Shown: positions 29,876 to 39,714, numbered from the stretch's first letter. The stretch: DNA of 64,000 nucleotides from Citrobacter sp. MGH106 (GCF_001037495.1 NZ_KQ089822.1:2170001-2234000), one strand, 5' to 3'. The notes: generated by a model not told the origin, from the letters alone. Translations and numbers: made by a program.

Positions 29876-30541
29876 TTAATGGTAGGTTTGAATAATTTCC
29901 AACACACCGTTAATAATAAACTGCACGCCCATACACACCAGCAAAAAGCCCATCAGACGGGAAATGGCCTCAATACCACCTTTCCCAACAAGGCGCATGA
30001 TGCCGCCAGAACTGCGCAGACACCCCCAGAGAATAATCCCGACAACCGCGAATATAATCGGCGGTGCAATCATGATCACCCAGTCAGGAAATTCAGAACC
30101 GTGACGCACGGCAGAGGCCGAACTGATGATCATTGCAATTGTACCCGGCCCGGCAGTGCTTGGCATCGCCAGCGGGACAAATGCAATGTTGGCAGTTGGT
30201 TCATCCTCCAGTTCTTCTGACTTACTTCTCGCTTCCGGGGAGTCGTGCGCCTTCTGTTGCGGAAACAGCATTCTGAAGCCGATAAACGCAACGATTAACC
30301 CACCCGCAATACGTAATCCGGGAATCGAAATCCCGAAGGTATTCATTACCACCTGCCCGGCATAGTACGCCACCATCATGATGGCAAACACGTAGACAGA
30401 CGCCATTAAAGACTGACGATTACGCTCCGCGCTGTTCATGTTGCCGGCAAGGCCAAGGAACAACGCCACGGTGGTTAACGGGTTTGCCAACGGTAACAGG
30501 ACCACCAGCCCCAGTCCTATTGCTTTAAACAAGTCCATCAT
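29876..30541 (-). CDS. marC: MarC family inner-membrane protein
   Basis: A 221-residue protein with about six hydrophobic segments (for example [20 protein letters not shown] at the start). Despite its name it is not known to contribute to antibiotic resistance; its function is unknown. It is divergent from marRAB across a 257-base regulatory region and matches the E. coli layout. Confidence 0.93.
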   Translation of the reverse strand: MMDLFKAIGLGLVVLLPLANPLTTVALFLGLAGNMNSAERNRQSLMASVYVFAIMMVAYYAGQVVMNTFGISIPGLRIAGGLIVAFIGFRMLFPQQKAHDSPEARSKSEELEDEPTANIAFVPLAMPSTAGPGTIAMIISSASAVRHGSEFPDWVIMIAPPIIFAVVGIILWGCLRSSGGIMRLVGKGGIEAISRLMGFLLVCMGVQFIINGVLEIIQTYH

Positions 30542-30698
30542 AAGATCATCTTTCCTGTGCGTTATTCGTCAACGGCAAGTATAAGGTGAAACACCAGGGA
30601 TAAGCCATTTAAGCGATGTAAGGATTCATTTTGCGTCTTTACGCATAAGCCATAATTATCAGAATGTTAAAAATAAGCACACCGCAATCGACACCCAC

Positions 30699-30720
30699 GA
30701 CTTTAGCAAAACGTGGCATT
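30699..30720 (+). promoter_or_regulatory. Marbox upstream of marRAB
   Basis: The stretch TTTAGCAAAACGTGGCAT, inside these coordinates, is essentially the E. coli marbox bound by MarA, SoxS and Rob. It ends 16 bases before the -35 hexamer, as in E. coli (from memory). Confidence 0.85.
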
Positions 30721-30735
30721 CGCTGATCCATTCAT

Positions 30736-30764
30736 TTGACTTATATTTGCCTAAGCAATAATAT
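30736..30764 (+). promoter_or_regulatory. marRAB promoter
   Basis: TTGACT (30736-30741) and TAATAT (30759-30764) are separated by exactly 17 bases. MarR operator site I overlaps this promoter. Confidence 0.85.
30743..30762. promoter_or_regulatory. MarR operator site I
   Basis: The TTGCCTAAGCAA palindrome lies between the -35 and -10 hexamers. It differs from E. coli TTGCCTGGGCAA at two central bases. Confidence 0.75.
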
Positions 30765-30778
30765 CAGCCGTGACTAAC

Positions 30779-30797
30779 TACTTGCCAGGGCAACCAT
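30779..30797. promoter_or_regulatory. MarR operator site II
   Basis: CTTGCCAGGGCAA lies just before the marR GTG, in the position of E. coli marO site II. It covers the marR ribosome-binding region. Confidence 0.8.
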
Positions 30798-30798
30798 T

Positions 30799-31233
30799 GT
30801 GAAAAACACCAGTGATCTGTTCAACGAAATCATCCCACTGGGTCGTTTGATCTACATGGTTAATCAGAAAAAAGATCGTTTGTTAAACGACTATCTGTCA
30901 CCGCTGGATATCACTGCATCGCAGTTTAAGGTGCTCTGCTCCATCCGATGCGCGGTGTGCATTACCCCTGTCGAATTGAAAAAAGTGCTGTCTGTCGACC
31001 TCGGCGCCTTAACGCGGATGCTCGACAGGCTGGCCTGTAAGGGCTGGATCGAAAGGCTTCCAAATCCACATGACAAGCGAGGCGTGCTGGTGAAACTCAC
31101 CGAGCATGGCGCGGCAATTTGCGAGCAGTGTCATCAATTAGTAGGGCAAGACCTGCACCAGGAACTAACAAAAAACTTAACGGCGGACGAAGTAACAACG
31201 CTTGAGCATTTGCTTAAGAAAATCCTGCCGTAA
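30799..31233 (+). CDS. marR: Multiple antibiotic resistance repressor MarR
   Basis: A 144-residue winged-helix repressor of marRAB that releases DNA when bound by phenolic compounds or when Cys80 is oxidised. The helix-turn-helix and wing are at about residues 55-100 (LSVDLGALTRMLDRL; PNPHDKRGVLVKL). Cysteines of the E. coli protein, including the CSIRC pair, are kept. The start codon is GTG, as in E. coli, directly after operator site II. First gene of marRAB. Confidence 0.96.
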   Translation: MKNTSDLFNEIIPLGRLIYMVNQKKDRLLNDYLSPLDITASQFKVLCSIRCAVCITPVELKKVLSVDLGALTRMLDRLACKGWIERLPNPHDKRGVLVKLTEHGAAICEQCHQLVGQDLHQELTKNLTADEVTTLEHLLKKILP

Positions 31234-31251
31234 ACAGAAAGAGGTATGACG

Positions 31252-31635
31252 ATGTCCAGACGCAATACTGACACAATCACTATTCATAGCATTTTGGACT
31301 GGATCGAAAATAACCTTGAATCGCCGCTCTCGCTGGAAAAAGTGTCTGAGCGTTCGGGTTACTCCAAATGGCACCTGCAACGGATGTTTAAAAAAGAGAC
31401 TGGCCATTCATTAGGCCAATACATCCGCAGCCGTAAAATGACTGAAATAGCGCAAAAATTAAAAGAAAGTAACGAACCGATCCTTTACCTGGCGGAGCGT
31501 TACGGCTTTGAGTCCCAACAAACGCTGACCCGGACATTTAAAAACTATTTTGATGTCCCACCGCATAAATACCGTATGACCAATATGCACGGCGAATCCC
31601 GGTATTTGCATCCACTTAATCAATGTAATTGCTAA
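31252..31635 (+). CDS. marA: Multiple antibiotic resistance activator MarA
   Basis: A 127-residue AraC-family activator with two helix-turn-helix motifs ([15 protein letters not shown] and [14 protein letters not shown]). It activates the mar/sox/rob regulon, including efflux and reduced porin expression. It lacks an effector domain, so activity follows its level. ATG codons occur at 31246 and 31252; GAGG at 31241 fits 31252 better. The C-terminus ([10 protein letters not shown]) differs slightly from E. coli. Confidence 0.95.
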   Translation: MSRRNTDTITIHSILDWIENNLESPLSLEKVSERSGYSKWHLQRMFKKETGHSLGQYIRSRKMTEIAQKLKESNEPILYLAERYGFESQQTLTRTFKNYFDVPPHKYRMTNMHGESRYLHPLNQCNC

Positions 31636-31666
31636 TCGCCTGTAAAACGACGTAACCGAGGAAATC

Positions 31667-31885
31667 ATGAAACTTCTGTCATCTGCAATGCTGGCCCTGC
31701 TGCTTGTTGTTTCGGGCCAGAGCATGGCGGAACAAACTGCGCAGCCTACGCTACAAAATAATCGTGACGCGATGATTATGCCCCCTGCGCAGGAACAGTC
31801 CCCATTCGATTTCAACCATATGGGGGCCGGAAGCGATAAGTCCGACGAATTGGGCGTGCCTTACTACAATATGCGCAGCCTGTAA
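31667..31885 (+). CDS. marB: MarB, periplasmic modulator of the mar operon
   Basis: A 72-residue protein with a signal peptide ending SMA-E near residue 22. It is the third gene of marRAB and lowers marA expression by an unclear route in E. coli. The acidic C-terminal stretch GVPYYNMRSL is conserved. A strong terminator follows. Confidence 0.9.
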   Translation: MKLLSSAMLALLLVVSGQSMAEQTAQPTLQNNRDAMIMPPAQEQSPFDFNHMGAGSDKSDELGVPYYNMRSL

Positions 31886-31893
31886 TTCGTTTT

Positions 31894-31918
31894 GCCCCGC
31901 CACCGCGGGGCTTTTTTT
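31894..31918 (+). terminator. Rho-independent terminator of marRAB
   Basis: GCCCCGC and GCGGGGC form the stem, followed by seven Ts. The tail runs into the end of the convergent eamA gene. Confidence 0.92.
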
Positions 31919-32816
31919 AGCCCCTCATCTGCACAATCTTGCGCAAACGAAAGCCGAACACGTTGATATACAGCCCCGCCATAATCAACAACGCGCCAAT
32001 AAGCTGCAACCCGCTTAGCGTTTCATCAAGCAGCACAGCCGCGCTCGCCAGACCAACCACCGGAACCAGCAACGACAGCGGTGCGACACGCCAGGTCTCA
32101 TAACGTCCCAGTAGCGATCCCCAAATCCCATAACCCACAATAGTCGCCACAAAGGCCAGATAGACCAGCGAGAGAATTGTCGTCATATCAATCGTGACGA
32201 GGCTGTGGACGATTTGATCAGCCCCATCAAGGATCAACGATGCCAGAAAGAACGGGATAACGGGAATCAACGCACTCCACACTACCAGCGACATCACGGC
32301 CGGACGCGAAGTATGCTGCATGATCTTCTTATTGAAAATATTACCGCAGGCCCAACTCAGCGCCGCCGCCAGCGTCAGCATAAAACCAAGCATTGCCACA
32401 TGTTGTCCATTCAGGCTGGCTTCTATTAAAACCAGAACACCAAATACTGCCAGCGCGATCCCAACCAGTTGTTTACCCTGTAAACGCTCACCAAAGGCGA
32501 ATGCCCCGAGCACAATAGTAAAAAAAGCCTGAGCCTGTAATACCAGCGACGCCAGTCCCGCGGGCATGCCAAATTTAATGGCGCTAAAGAGAAACGCAAA
32601 CTGCCCAAAGCTGATGGTCAGGCCATAACCGAACAGCAATGAAAGTGGGATTTTGGGGCGCGCCACAAAGAAAATAGCCGGAAACGCCACCAGCAAGAAA
32701 CGCAGCCCAGCCAACATCAACGGCGGCATATTGTGCAGACCAACCTTGATGACGACAAAATTCAGTCCCCACACGACGACGACCAGTAACGCCAACAACC
32801 CGTCTTTACGCGACAT
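31917..32816 (-). CDS. eamA: Cysteine/O-acetylserine exporter EamA
   Basis: A 299-residue inner-membrane exporter of the drug/metabolite transporter superfamily with ten hydrophobic helices in two EamA repeats. In E. coli (YdeD) it exports cysteine pathway metabolites. The frame is open to 32927, but the ATG at 32816 (MSRKDG) matches the E. coli start and has GGGGCGG upstream. It ends convergent to marB. Confidence 0.93.
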   Translation of the reverse strand: MSRKDGLLALLVVVVWGLNFVVIKVGLHNMPPLMLAGLRFLLVAFPAIFFVARPKIPLSLLFGYGLTISFGQFAFLFSAIKFGMPAGLASLVLQAQAFFTIVLGAFAFGERLQGKQLVGIALAVFGVLVLIEASLNGQHVAMLGFMLTLAAALSWACGNIFNKKIMQHTSRPAVMSLVVWSALIPVIPFFLASLILDGADQIVHSLVTIDMTTILSLVYLAFVATIVGYGIWGSLLGRYETWRVAPLSLLVPVVGLASAAVLLDETLSGLQLIGALLIMAGLYINVFGFRLRKIVQMRG

Positions 32817-33014
32817 TCTACCGCCCCTGGAATTATTAAATTTTTGTAAACAAGTTAAAGTAACGGAAATCTTTGTACCGTAACAGATCATTAATTCAGG
32901 TAGGCCATACAGCGCATTTTCAGACAACTTATTGAGTGTACATCACACTTTTGACATGCTATTTCTTTCCGATATCTAAAAAAAACATAACAACATGCAC
33001 TGTCGGGCAGGAAA

Positions 33015-34202
33015 ATGAATACCACCTTGAGAAGGTCCACCCTCGCTTTACTCGCCTCATCTTTATTACTAACCATTGGACGCGGCGCCACACTGCCGTT
33101 TATGACTATCTACCTCAACCGTCAATACGGACTGAGCGTCGATCTGATTGGCTACGCCATGACGGTCGCACTGACAATAGGTGTCATTTTCAGTCTGGGG
33201 TTCGGTATTCTGGCAGATAAGTTCGATAAAAAACGTTATATGCTGCTGGCAATTACCGGCTTTGCATCCGGCTTTATTGCGATTCCTCTGGTACATAACG
33301 TGGTGGTGGTAGTTCTGCTTTTTGCACTGATCAACTGCGCTTACTCAGTCTTCGCCACGGTGCTGAAAGCCTGGTTTGCCGATAATCTCTCTGCCACCAA
33401 TAAGACCAAAATTTTTTCGCTCAACTACACCGTACTTAACATTGGCTGGACGGTGGGTCCACCGCTCGGTACGTTGCTGGTGATGCAAAGTATTAATTTG
33501 CCCTTCTGGCTGGCGGCGCTTTGCTCAGCCTTTCCGCTGGTGTTTATCCAGACCTGGGTGAAGCGTTCAGAAACGACATCAGAAGGTGTGAATGCATCAG
33601 TATGGTCTCCGTCGGTTTTGCTGCGTGATAGAGCATTATGTTGGTTTACGCTGTCTGCTTTTCTGGCCTCATTTGTCGGCGGCGCATTTGCGTCCTGTAT
33701 TTCTCAGTACGTTATGGTTGTCGCAGACGGTAATTTTGCCGAAAAAGTGGTCGCTGTCGTCCTACCCGTCAACGCAGCGATGGTAGTGACATTGCAATAT
33801 GCCGTCGGGCGCCGACTCACTGCCGCCAATATTCGACCACTGATGGCCGGAGGGACACTCTTCTTCGTTCTGGGACTGGTCGGATTTATTTTCTCAGGCA
33901 ACAGCTTGCTACTTTGGGGGATATCCGCAGCATTCTTCACAATTGGCGAGATTATTTACGCTCCCGGTGAATACATGCTCATCGACAACATTGCACCGGC
34001 GGGTATGAAAGCGAGTTATTTCTCCGCCCAGTCACTGGGTTGGCTTGGCGCAGCGGTAAACCCGTTAGTCAGTGGCGTTATTTTGACGACGTTGCCATCC
34101 TGGTCACTGTTTGTGGTGCTTATTATCGCCATCGTCCTTGCCTGGGCACTGATGCTAAAAGGGATGCGCGCCAAGCCCTGGGGTCAGCCAGCGGTCTGCT
34201 GA
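33015..34202 (+). CDS. ydeE: MFS dipeptide exporter YdeE
   Basis: A 395-residue MFS protein with twelve hydrophobic segments; E. coli YdeE exports some dipeptides. The loop-2 motif is seen as GILADKFDKKRYML at about residues 64-77. GCAGGAAAA precedes the ATG. It is divergent from eamA over a 198-base gap and convergent with urtE, with which it shares a hairpin. Confidence 0.92.
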   Translation: MNTTLRRSTLALLASSLLLTIGRGATLPFMTIYLNRQYGLSVDLIGYAMTVALTIGVIFSLGFGILADKFDKKRYMLLAITGFASGFIAIPLVHNVVVVVLLFALINCAYSVFATVLKAWFADNLSATNKTKIFSLNYTVLNIGWTVGPPLGTLLVMQSINLPFWLAALCSAFPLVFIQTWVKRSETTSEGVNASVWSPSVLLRDRALCWFTLSAFLASFVGGAFASCISQYVMVVADGNFAEKVVAVVLPVNAAMVVTLQYAVGRRLTAANIRPLMAGGTLFFVLGLVGFIFSGNSLLLWGISAAFFTIGEIIYAPGEYMLIDNIAPAGMKASYFSAQSLGWLGAAVNPLVSGVILTTLPSWSLFVVLIIAIVLAWALMLKGMRAKPWGQPAVC

Positions 34203-34210
34203 TCATGCAG

Positions 34211-34235
34211 CTACAGAGCCCTGGCGGCTCTGTAG
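34211..34235. terminator. Hairpin between ydeE and urtE
   Basis: A perfect 10-base stem (CTACAGAGCC with its complement) around a 5-base loop, placed between two convergent genes. There is no clear T-run on either side. Confidence 0.6.
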
Positions 34236-34244
34236 CCTCACTAC

Positions 34245-34943
34245 TCAGATAGCCACCAGCCCACGCACCCCCTCTGCTTGCATATTTTCTCCCAATCCAC
34301 TTTGAATAATACTTCCGCGCGACATCAACAAATATCGGTCGGCAAGTTGTTCGGCAAAGTCATAAAATTGTTCCACCAGCAAAATCGCCATATCACCACG
34401 ATGTGCCAGTTGAGAGATAACCTGGCCAATTTCTTTAATGACTGAAGGCTGGATCCCCTCGGTCGGCTCATCGAGTATCAATAGCTGTGGACGACTCGCC
34501 AGTGCCCGACCAATCGCTAACTGTTGCTGTTGCCCGCCAGACAGATCGCCGCCCCGGCGGTGTTTCATCTCTTTCAGGACCGGAAAGAGCGCATAGATTT
34601 CATCCGGAACAGACTTTGCCTGATGCGCAGGAAACCGGGACAATCCGAGCAGCAGGTTCTCTTCCACCGTCAGACGAGGAAATATTTCCCTCCCTTGCGG
34701 TACATATGCCACGCCAGCCTGAACGCGCTGGTGCGGCTTTCGCTGCGTGATATTCTTCTCCTGCCAGATTACACTTCCGGTGCGGGTCGGAATGAGCCCC
34801 ATCAGGCACTTCAGCAGCGTCGTTTTTCCAACACCATTACGCCCCAGCAGACATGTTACCTCGCCGATATGCGCTTCAAAGCTCACGCCGCGTAGAATAT
34901 GACTACCGCCATAATATTGATTCAGTTCGTTCACCTGTAGCAT
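34245..34943 (-). CDS. urtE: Urea ABC transporter ATP-binding subunit UrtE
   Basis: A 232-residue ATPase, one of the two energising subunits of the high-affinity urea importer. Walker A is GRNGVGKTT (about residue 34), the ABC signature is LSGGQQQQL (about 139), and Walker B is LLILDEPTEG. The branched-chain amino acid LivF-like family is the alternative reading, but the five-gene order points to Urt. It is the last gene of urtABCDE, nine bases after urtD. Confidence 0.92.
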   Translation of the reverse strand: MLQVNELNQYYGGSHILRGVSFEAHIGEVTCLLGRNGVGKTTLLKCLMGLIPTRTGSVIWQEKNITQRKPHQRVQAGVAYVPQGREIFPRLTVEENLLLGLSRFPAHQAKSVPDEIYALFPVLKEMKHRRGGDLSGGQQQQLAIGRALASRPQLLILDEPTEGIQPSVIKEIGQVISQLAHRGDMAILLVEQFYDFAEQLADRYLLMSRGSIIQSGLGENMQAEGVRGLVAI

Positions 34944-34952
34944 CAGAACCTC

Positions 34953-35750
34953 CTATCGCCCGAGATAGACTTCAATAACCTGCTCATTGGCCTGCACTTC
35001 ACGCAGACTGCCCTCGGCCAGAACACGCCCCTGATGCAAAACAGTGACATGGTCAGCAATGGTTTCAACGAAACCCATATCATGCTCAACGACCATTAGA
35101 GAGTGTTTACCGGCAAGTGTCCGAAACAGCTCTGCGGTGTATTCCGTTTCTGCATCGGTCATCCCTGCTGCTGGCTCATCCAGCAACAACAAATGCGGCT
35201 CCTGCACCAGCAGCATGCCGATCTCCAGAAACTGTTTTTGACCATGAGAAAGCAGTCCGGCGCGACGACGACGATCGTTAGCCAGCCGCAGTAGCCCTAA
35301 CATGTCATGAATACGATCCCGCTGTTCCCCCGAAAGACAAGCCCGTAAGGAACCCCACACGGATTTATCATTTTTCATTGCCAGCTCAAGATTCTCTTCC
35401 ACTGTCAGAGCTTCAAATACCGTAGGCTTCTGAAATTTACGCCCAATCCCCTGACGGGCAATAGCGACCGAATCAAGCGCGGTTAAATCTGTCGATTGGT
35501 CATAAATCGCACGTCCACTCTGCGGCCTTGTTTTGCCGGTAATGACATCCATCAATGTCGTTTTTCCTGCACCGTTAGGGCCAATAATGCAACGTAACTC
35601 CCCTACACCAATGTTGAGTGTTAAATCTGTTAGCGCCTGGAAACCATCAAAGCTAACGTTGATTTTTTCCAGTTGCAGTACCGGGTCAGTTTGATTACGA
35701 AAGCGGTCGCCGGGCATCTGACGGGTAAAAAGTCCTTCATCTGGCAGCAT
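34953..35750 (-). CDS. urtD: Urea ABC transporter ATP-binding subunit UrtD
   Basis: The second ATPase of the importer, 265 residues, LivG-like. Walker A is GPNGAGKTT (about residue 57), a degenerate signature is LLSHGQKQFLE, and Walker B is LLLLDEPAAGMTD. About 25 residues precede the ABC core. Its ATG overlaps the urtC stop. Confidence 0.92.
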   Translation of the reverse strand: MLPDEGLFTRQMPGDRFRNQTDPVLQLEKINVSFDGFQALTDLTLNIGVGELRCIIGPNGAGKTTLMDVITGKTRPQSGRAIYDQSTDLTALDSVAIARQGIGRKFQKPTVFEALTVEENLELAMKNDKSVWGSLRACLSGEQRDRIHDMLGLLRLANDRRRRAGLLSHGQKQFLEIGMLLVQEPHLLLLDEPAAGMTDAETEYTAELFRTLAGKHSLMVVEHDMGFVETIADHVTVLHQGRVLAEGSLREVQANEQVIEVYLGR

Positions 35751-36823
35751 TATTTATCTCCCTTACGAAACAAGCCGATCACCCCACGAGGTAAAAACAG
35801 CGTTACGCCAATAAATATCAGGCCGAGAAACAGCTGCCAGTACTCCGGCATAATGACGGTAAACCAACTTTTAGCACCGTTGACCAACAGTGCGCCAAAT
35901 ACCGGACCAATTAGCGTGCCACGCCCACCCAACGCAACCCAAATGGCCGCTTCGATTGAGTTGGTTGGCGACATTTCACTGGGATTAATAATGCCTACCT
36001 GTGGGACATACAGTGCCCCTGCCAGCCCACATAGCACCGCAGAAAGTGTCCACACCAACAGCTTGAATCCTTTCGGGTCATAACCGCAAAACGTCAGACG
36101 GTTTTCAGCGTCACGTACAGCAGTCAAAATACGGCCAAACTTACTGCGGGCAAGCGCCAGTCCCAGCCACAGCACCAGAACCAACAGCATTACGGTCGCT
36201 AAAAATAAGGCGACACGAGTTGAGGTTGCGGTAATGGGAAACCCCAGAATCGTCGTGAATCCGGTAAAACCATTGTTGCCGCCAAACCCGGTTTCATTGC
36301 GAAAAAACAACAGCATCCCGGCAAAAGTCAGCGCCTGGGTCATGATGGAAAAATAGACGCCTTTGATTTTTGACCGGAAAGCAAAATAGCCAAATACCAG
36401 CGCCAGCAGACCGGGAACCAGAACGACCAACAGCATTGCCCAGATAAAATGTTGCGTTCCCCACCAGAACCAGGGCAGTTCGCTCCATGACAGGAAAGAC
36501 ATAAATGCGGGCAATTCTTCGCCAGACGCCTGACGCATCAGATACATCCCCATTGCATAACCCCCCAGCGCGAAGAAAATCCCATGTCCGAGAGAAAGCA
36601 TTCCGGCGTATCCCCATACCAGATCCAGCGCAACCGCAACAATGGCATAACAGAGGATTTTTCCAACCAGGGTCAGCGTCCAGACGGATATTGCCAGCGG
36701 ATGCTCTGCAGGCAGGAGCGCAAGAAACGGCAATATAATCAGCGCGAGCAACAAACTCAGCCCTAGTATCCGCATTGTACGCGGCGCTTTACGCGCCAGC
36801 GTTAATGTCATTGGCATCGTCAT
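35750..36823 (-). CDS. urtC: Urea ABC transporter permease UrtC
   Basis: A 357-residue inner-membrane permease of the LivM type, with eight or more hydrophobic helices. The GYAGMLSLGHGIFFALGGYAMG block near residue 70 is typical. The longer N-terminal helix region is usual for UrtC compared with LivM. It overlaps both urtB (ATGA) and urtD, so the operon is tightly coupled. Confidence 0.92.
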   Translation of the reverse strand: MTMPMTLTLARKAPRTMRILGLSLLLALIILPFLALLPAEHPLAISVWTLTLVGKILCYAIVAVALDLVWGYAGMLSLGHGIFFALGGYAMGMYLMRQASGEELPAFMSFLSWSELPWFWWGTQHFIWAMLLVVLVPGLLALVFGYFAFRSKIKGVYFSIMTQALTFAGMLLFFRNETGFGGNNGFTGFTTILGFPITATSTRVALFLATVMLLVLVLWLGLALARSKFGRILTAVRDAENRLTFCGYDPKGFKLLVWTLSAVLCGLAGALYVPQVGIINPSEMSPTNSIEAAIWVALGGRGTLIGPVFGALLVNGAKSWFTVIMPEYWQLFLGLIFIGVTLFLPRGVIGLFRKGDK

Positions 36824-38397
36824 CAGTCAATAACCCTCCCTTTCAGCGCGAACAATCCCTGGGGGCGTTTCTGAATAAACAGAATGATTAGCACCAGGAT
36901 CATAATTTTGCCGAGTACAGCGCCAACCTGCGGTTCAAGTATTTTATTGAAGATCCCAAGGCCAAACGCGGCAGCCACACTGCCTGCAAGTTGCCCAACG
37001 CCGCCGAGCACTACCACCAGAAACGAATCGATAATGTAACCCTGTCCCAGTTCAGGTCCGACGTTGCCTAGCTGCGACAACGCCACACCACCCAGTCCGG
37101 CAATTCCGGATCCCAGGCCAAAAGCCAGCATATCCACACGCCCGGTAGGCACACCGCAACAGGCCGCCATACTGCGATTTTGCGTTACCGCACGCACGTG
37201 CATTCCCAGACGAGTTTTATTCAGCAACAGCCAGGTAAAGAACAGAACCAGAATGGCAAAACCAAGTACCACGAGCCGGTTCCACGGCAAAATCAGGTTG
37301 GCATAGACCTGGATGCCACCCGATAGCCATACCGGGTTAGCAACCTCCAGGTTCTGTGCCCCAAAGGTCATGCGCACCAACTGGATAAGCATCAGACTGA
37401 TCCCCCAGGTCGCCAACAGCGTTTCAAGAGGGCGTCCGTATAGATGACGAATAACGCCGCGTTCGAGAATCATCCCTATCCCCGCGGTAAGAAGAAAAGC
37501 AACCGGCAGTGCGACAATCGGGTAAAAGGACAACCACTGTGGAGTAAAGTGGATCATCAGTTGTTGCACCATCCAGGTACAGTAGGCCCCAAGCATCAGC
37601 ATTTCACCATGTGCCATATTGATGACGCCGAGTAACCCGTAAGTAATTGCCAATCCCAGAGCTGCCAGCAGCAAAATTGACCCCAGTGATAGCCCCATAA
37701 ACGCCTGCCCAAGAAGATCGCTAATCATCATGCGATGGCCGATGGAATTCAGGCTCTCGCTTGCTGCCGCGCGTACGCTGGCATCAGGTTCATATTCAAT
37801 CTGGGTAAAGGGTTGTAACCGCGCCTGAGTTTCAGGATCATTTGACTCAGCCAACAGTTTGATCGCCTGGCGTCTGACCTGCGGCAACGTGCTGTTGAGT
37901 TGCAGATTTGCCAGTGCAATGGAGAGCTGTGACTTCACGCCTGCATCAGTCTCCTGCGCCAGCCTTTGTTGCAGAAACGGCAACATGGCAGGAAGTGCTT
38001 CCCGTTGCAATGTCCTTGCAGCGGCAACTCTTTCAGTGACACTGTCACTTAGAAGTTGATGTATCGCCAGAGCCCCGGCGACCAGATTACGTAGTCGGTT
38101 AGTCAGGCGGATTTTTGTTAACTCCCCGGATGGGCTGGTCACTGCACCAAGCGGTTGCACCAGGGTGCCATTAATTGTAAACGCATTCTTTGCGCTGTCG
38201 GTCAGCAGACTTTCGCTCCCCAATGCATACAGCACAGGTAAACGTTGCGCCTCAGGGTTGAGCGACCATTGTTCCAGTAAGGCGGCCTGTTGAGTACGGC
38301 TGGCTGCGGTAAAGATATCGGCATCTGTTGCCTGTGCTATCCACGGCAAAAGCCACGTCAGCAGCAACACGCCACGAATTAAGCGCATGGCTTTCAT
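36823..38397 (-). CDS. urtB: Urea ABC transporter permease UrtB
   Basis: A permease of about 524 residues. The C-terminal 290 residues form the LivH-like membrane domain (GLAITYGLLGVINMAHGEM). The first 230 residues form an extra N-terminal domain after a signal-like segment (LLLTWLLPWIAQA); such an extension is characteristic of UrtB and separates it from LivH. The frame opens with TTG at 38412; the ATG at 38397 has GGAG upstream and is preferred. Confidence 0.92.
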   Translation of the reverse strand: MKAMRLIRGVLLLTWLLPWIAQATDADIFTAASRTQQAALLEQWSLNPEAQRLPVLYALGSESLLTDSAKNAFTINGTLVQPLGAVTSPSGELTKIRLTNRLRNLVAGALAIHQLLSDSVTERVAAARTLQREALPAMLPFLQQRLAQETDAGVKSQLSIALANLQLNSTLPQVRRQAIKLLAESNDPETQARLQPFTQIEYEPDASVRAAASESLNSIGHRMMISDLLGQAFMGLSLGSILLLAALGLAITYGLLGVINMAHGEMLMLGAYCTWMVQQLMIHFTPQWLSFYPIVALPVAFLLTAGIGMILERGVIRHLYGRPLETLLATWGISLMLIQLVRMTFGAQNLEVANPVWLSGGIQVYANLILPWNRLVVLGFAILVLFFTWLLLNKTRLGMHVRAVTQNRSMAACCGVPTGRVDMLAFGLGSGIAGLGGVALSQLGNVGPELGQGYIIDSFLVVVLGGVGQLAGSVAAAFGLGIFNKILEPQVGAVLGKIMILVLIILFIQKRPQGLFALKGRVID

Positions 38398-38442
38398 GAT
38401 AGCGTTCTCCAAAATTGCGCCCTCCCGCAGGAGGGCAAAAGA

Positions 38443-39714
38443 TCAGTTGCTGGCAGTTTTGACGGGTTGTTCTGACTTTTTGTCATTGCCGCTGATATAC
38501 GGACTCCACGGCTGAGCGCGGACTGGCGCATCGGTCTGCCATACCACGTTGAACTGGCCGTTACTTTCAATTTCACCAATCATGACCGGTTTATGCAGGT
38601 GATGGTTGGTTGAATCCATCGTCAGGGTAAAACCTGAAGGTGCAGCGAAAGATTGCCCTGCCATCGCAGCACGTACTTTATCCACATCGGTGGTGCCGGC
38701 TTTTTCCACCGCCTGCGCCCACATATGCAGGCCGACGTAGGTCGCCTCCATCGGATCGTTTGTCACTACAGAATTCGCATTCGGCAGCTTATGCGCTTTG
38801 GCATAGGCCCGATAATCAGCAACAAACTTCTGATTAGTTGCATTATCAACGGACTCGAAGTAGTTCCAGGCCGCCAGATTTCCCACCAGTGGTTTGGTAT
38901 CAATGCCACGTAATTCCTCTTCGCCAACTGAGAATGCCACCACCGGAACATCCGTTGCTTTCAGCCCCTGGTTAGCCAGTTCTTTATAAAACGGAACGTT
39001 GGAGTCACCATTAATGGTCGATACCACCGCTGTTTTGCCGCCAGCGGAGAATTTTTTAATACTGGCAACAATTGTCTGATAATCGCTGTGTCCAAACGGG
39101 GTATACACTTCTTCAATGTCTTTATCGGCGACGCCCTTCGAATGTAAAAAGGCGCGCAAAATTTTATTAGTTGTACGGGGATAGACATAATCCGTACCAA
39201 GCAGGAAGAAACGTCTGGCGCTGCCGCCGTCTTCGCTCATCAGGTACTCAACCGCCGGAATTGCCTGCTGGTTAGGTGCTGCTCCCGTATAAAAGACGTT
39301 AGGTGACATCTCCTCACCTTCGTACTGCACTGGATAGAACAGCAAACCGTTTAGCTCTTCGAACACCGGCAGAACCGATTTACGCGACACCGATGTCCAG
39401 CAGCCAAAGACCGCCGCCACCTTATCCTGACTCAACAACTGACGGGCCTTTTCGGCAAACAACGGCCAGTTTGAGGCCGGGTCAACCACCACCGGTTCCA
39501 GCTTCTTGCCCAACACACCACCACTGGCATTGATTTCATCGATGGTCATTAGAGCCACATCTTTAAGCGGTGTTTCAGAAATTGCCATCGTCCCTGACAA
39601 TGAATGCATGATGCCGACTTTAATAGTGTCTGCGGCCTGGACGCTAAAACTTAGCCCCATTGCCACAGCAGAGGCCGAAAGAGCAAAAGCTTTTAGTAAT
39701 GTACGACGCTGCAT
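38443..39714 (-). CDS. urtA: Urea-binding protein UrtA
   Basis: The periplasmic substrate-binding protein, 423 residues. Its N-terminus MQRRTLLKAF has a twin-arginine pair before a hydrophobic stretch ending VQA-A near residue 28, so Tat export is possible. The binding domain begins KVGIMHSLSG, and GCWTSVSRKSVLPVFEE and YPVQYEGEE are typical of UrtA/FmdD proteins. AGGAGTG lies upstream of the ATG at 39714; the open frame to 39768 is discounted. It is the first gene of the operon. An amide (FmdD) role is the main alternative. Confidence 0.92.
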   Translation of the reverse strand: MQRRTLLKAFALSASAVAMGLSFSVQAADTIKVGIMHSLSGTMAISETPLKDVALMTIDEINASGGVLGKKLEPVVVDPASNWPLFAEKARQLLSQDKVAAVFGCWTSVSRKSVLPVFEELNGLLFYPVQYEGEEMSPNVFYTGAAPNQQAIPAVEYLMSEDGGSARRFFLLGTDYVYPRTTNKILRAFLHSKGVADKDIEEVYTPFGHSDYQTIVASIKKFSAGGKTAVVSTINGDSNVPFYKELANQGLKATDVPVVAFSVGEEELRGIDTKPLVGNLAAWNYFESVDNATNQKFVADYRAYAKAHKLPNANSVVTNDPMEATYVGLHMWAQAVEKAGTTDVDKVRAAMAGQSFAAPSGFTLTMDSTNHHLHKPVMIGEIESNGQFNVVWQTDAPVRAQPWSPYISGNDKKSEQPVKTASN

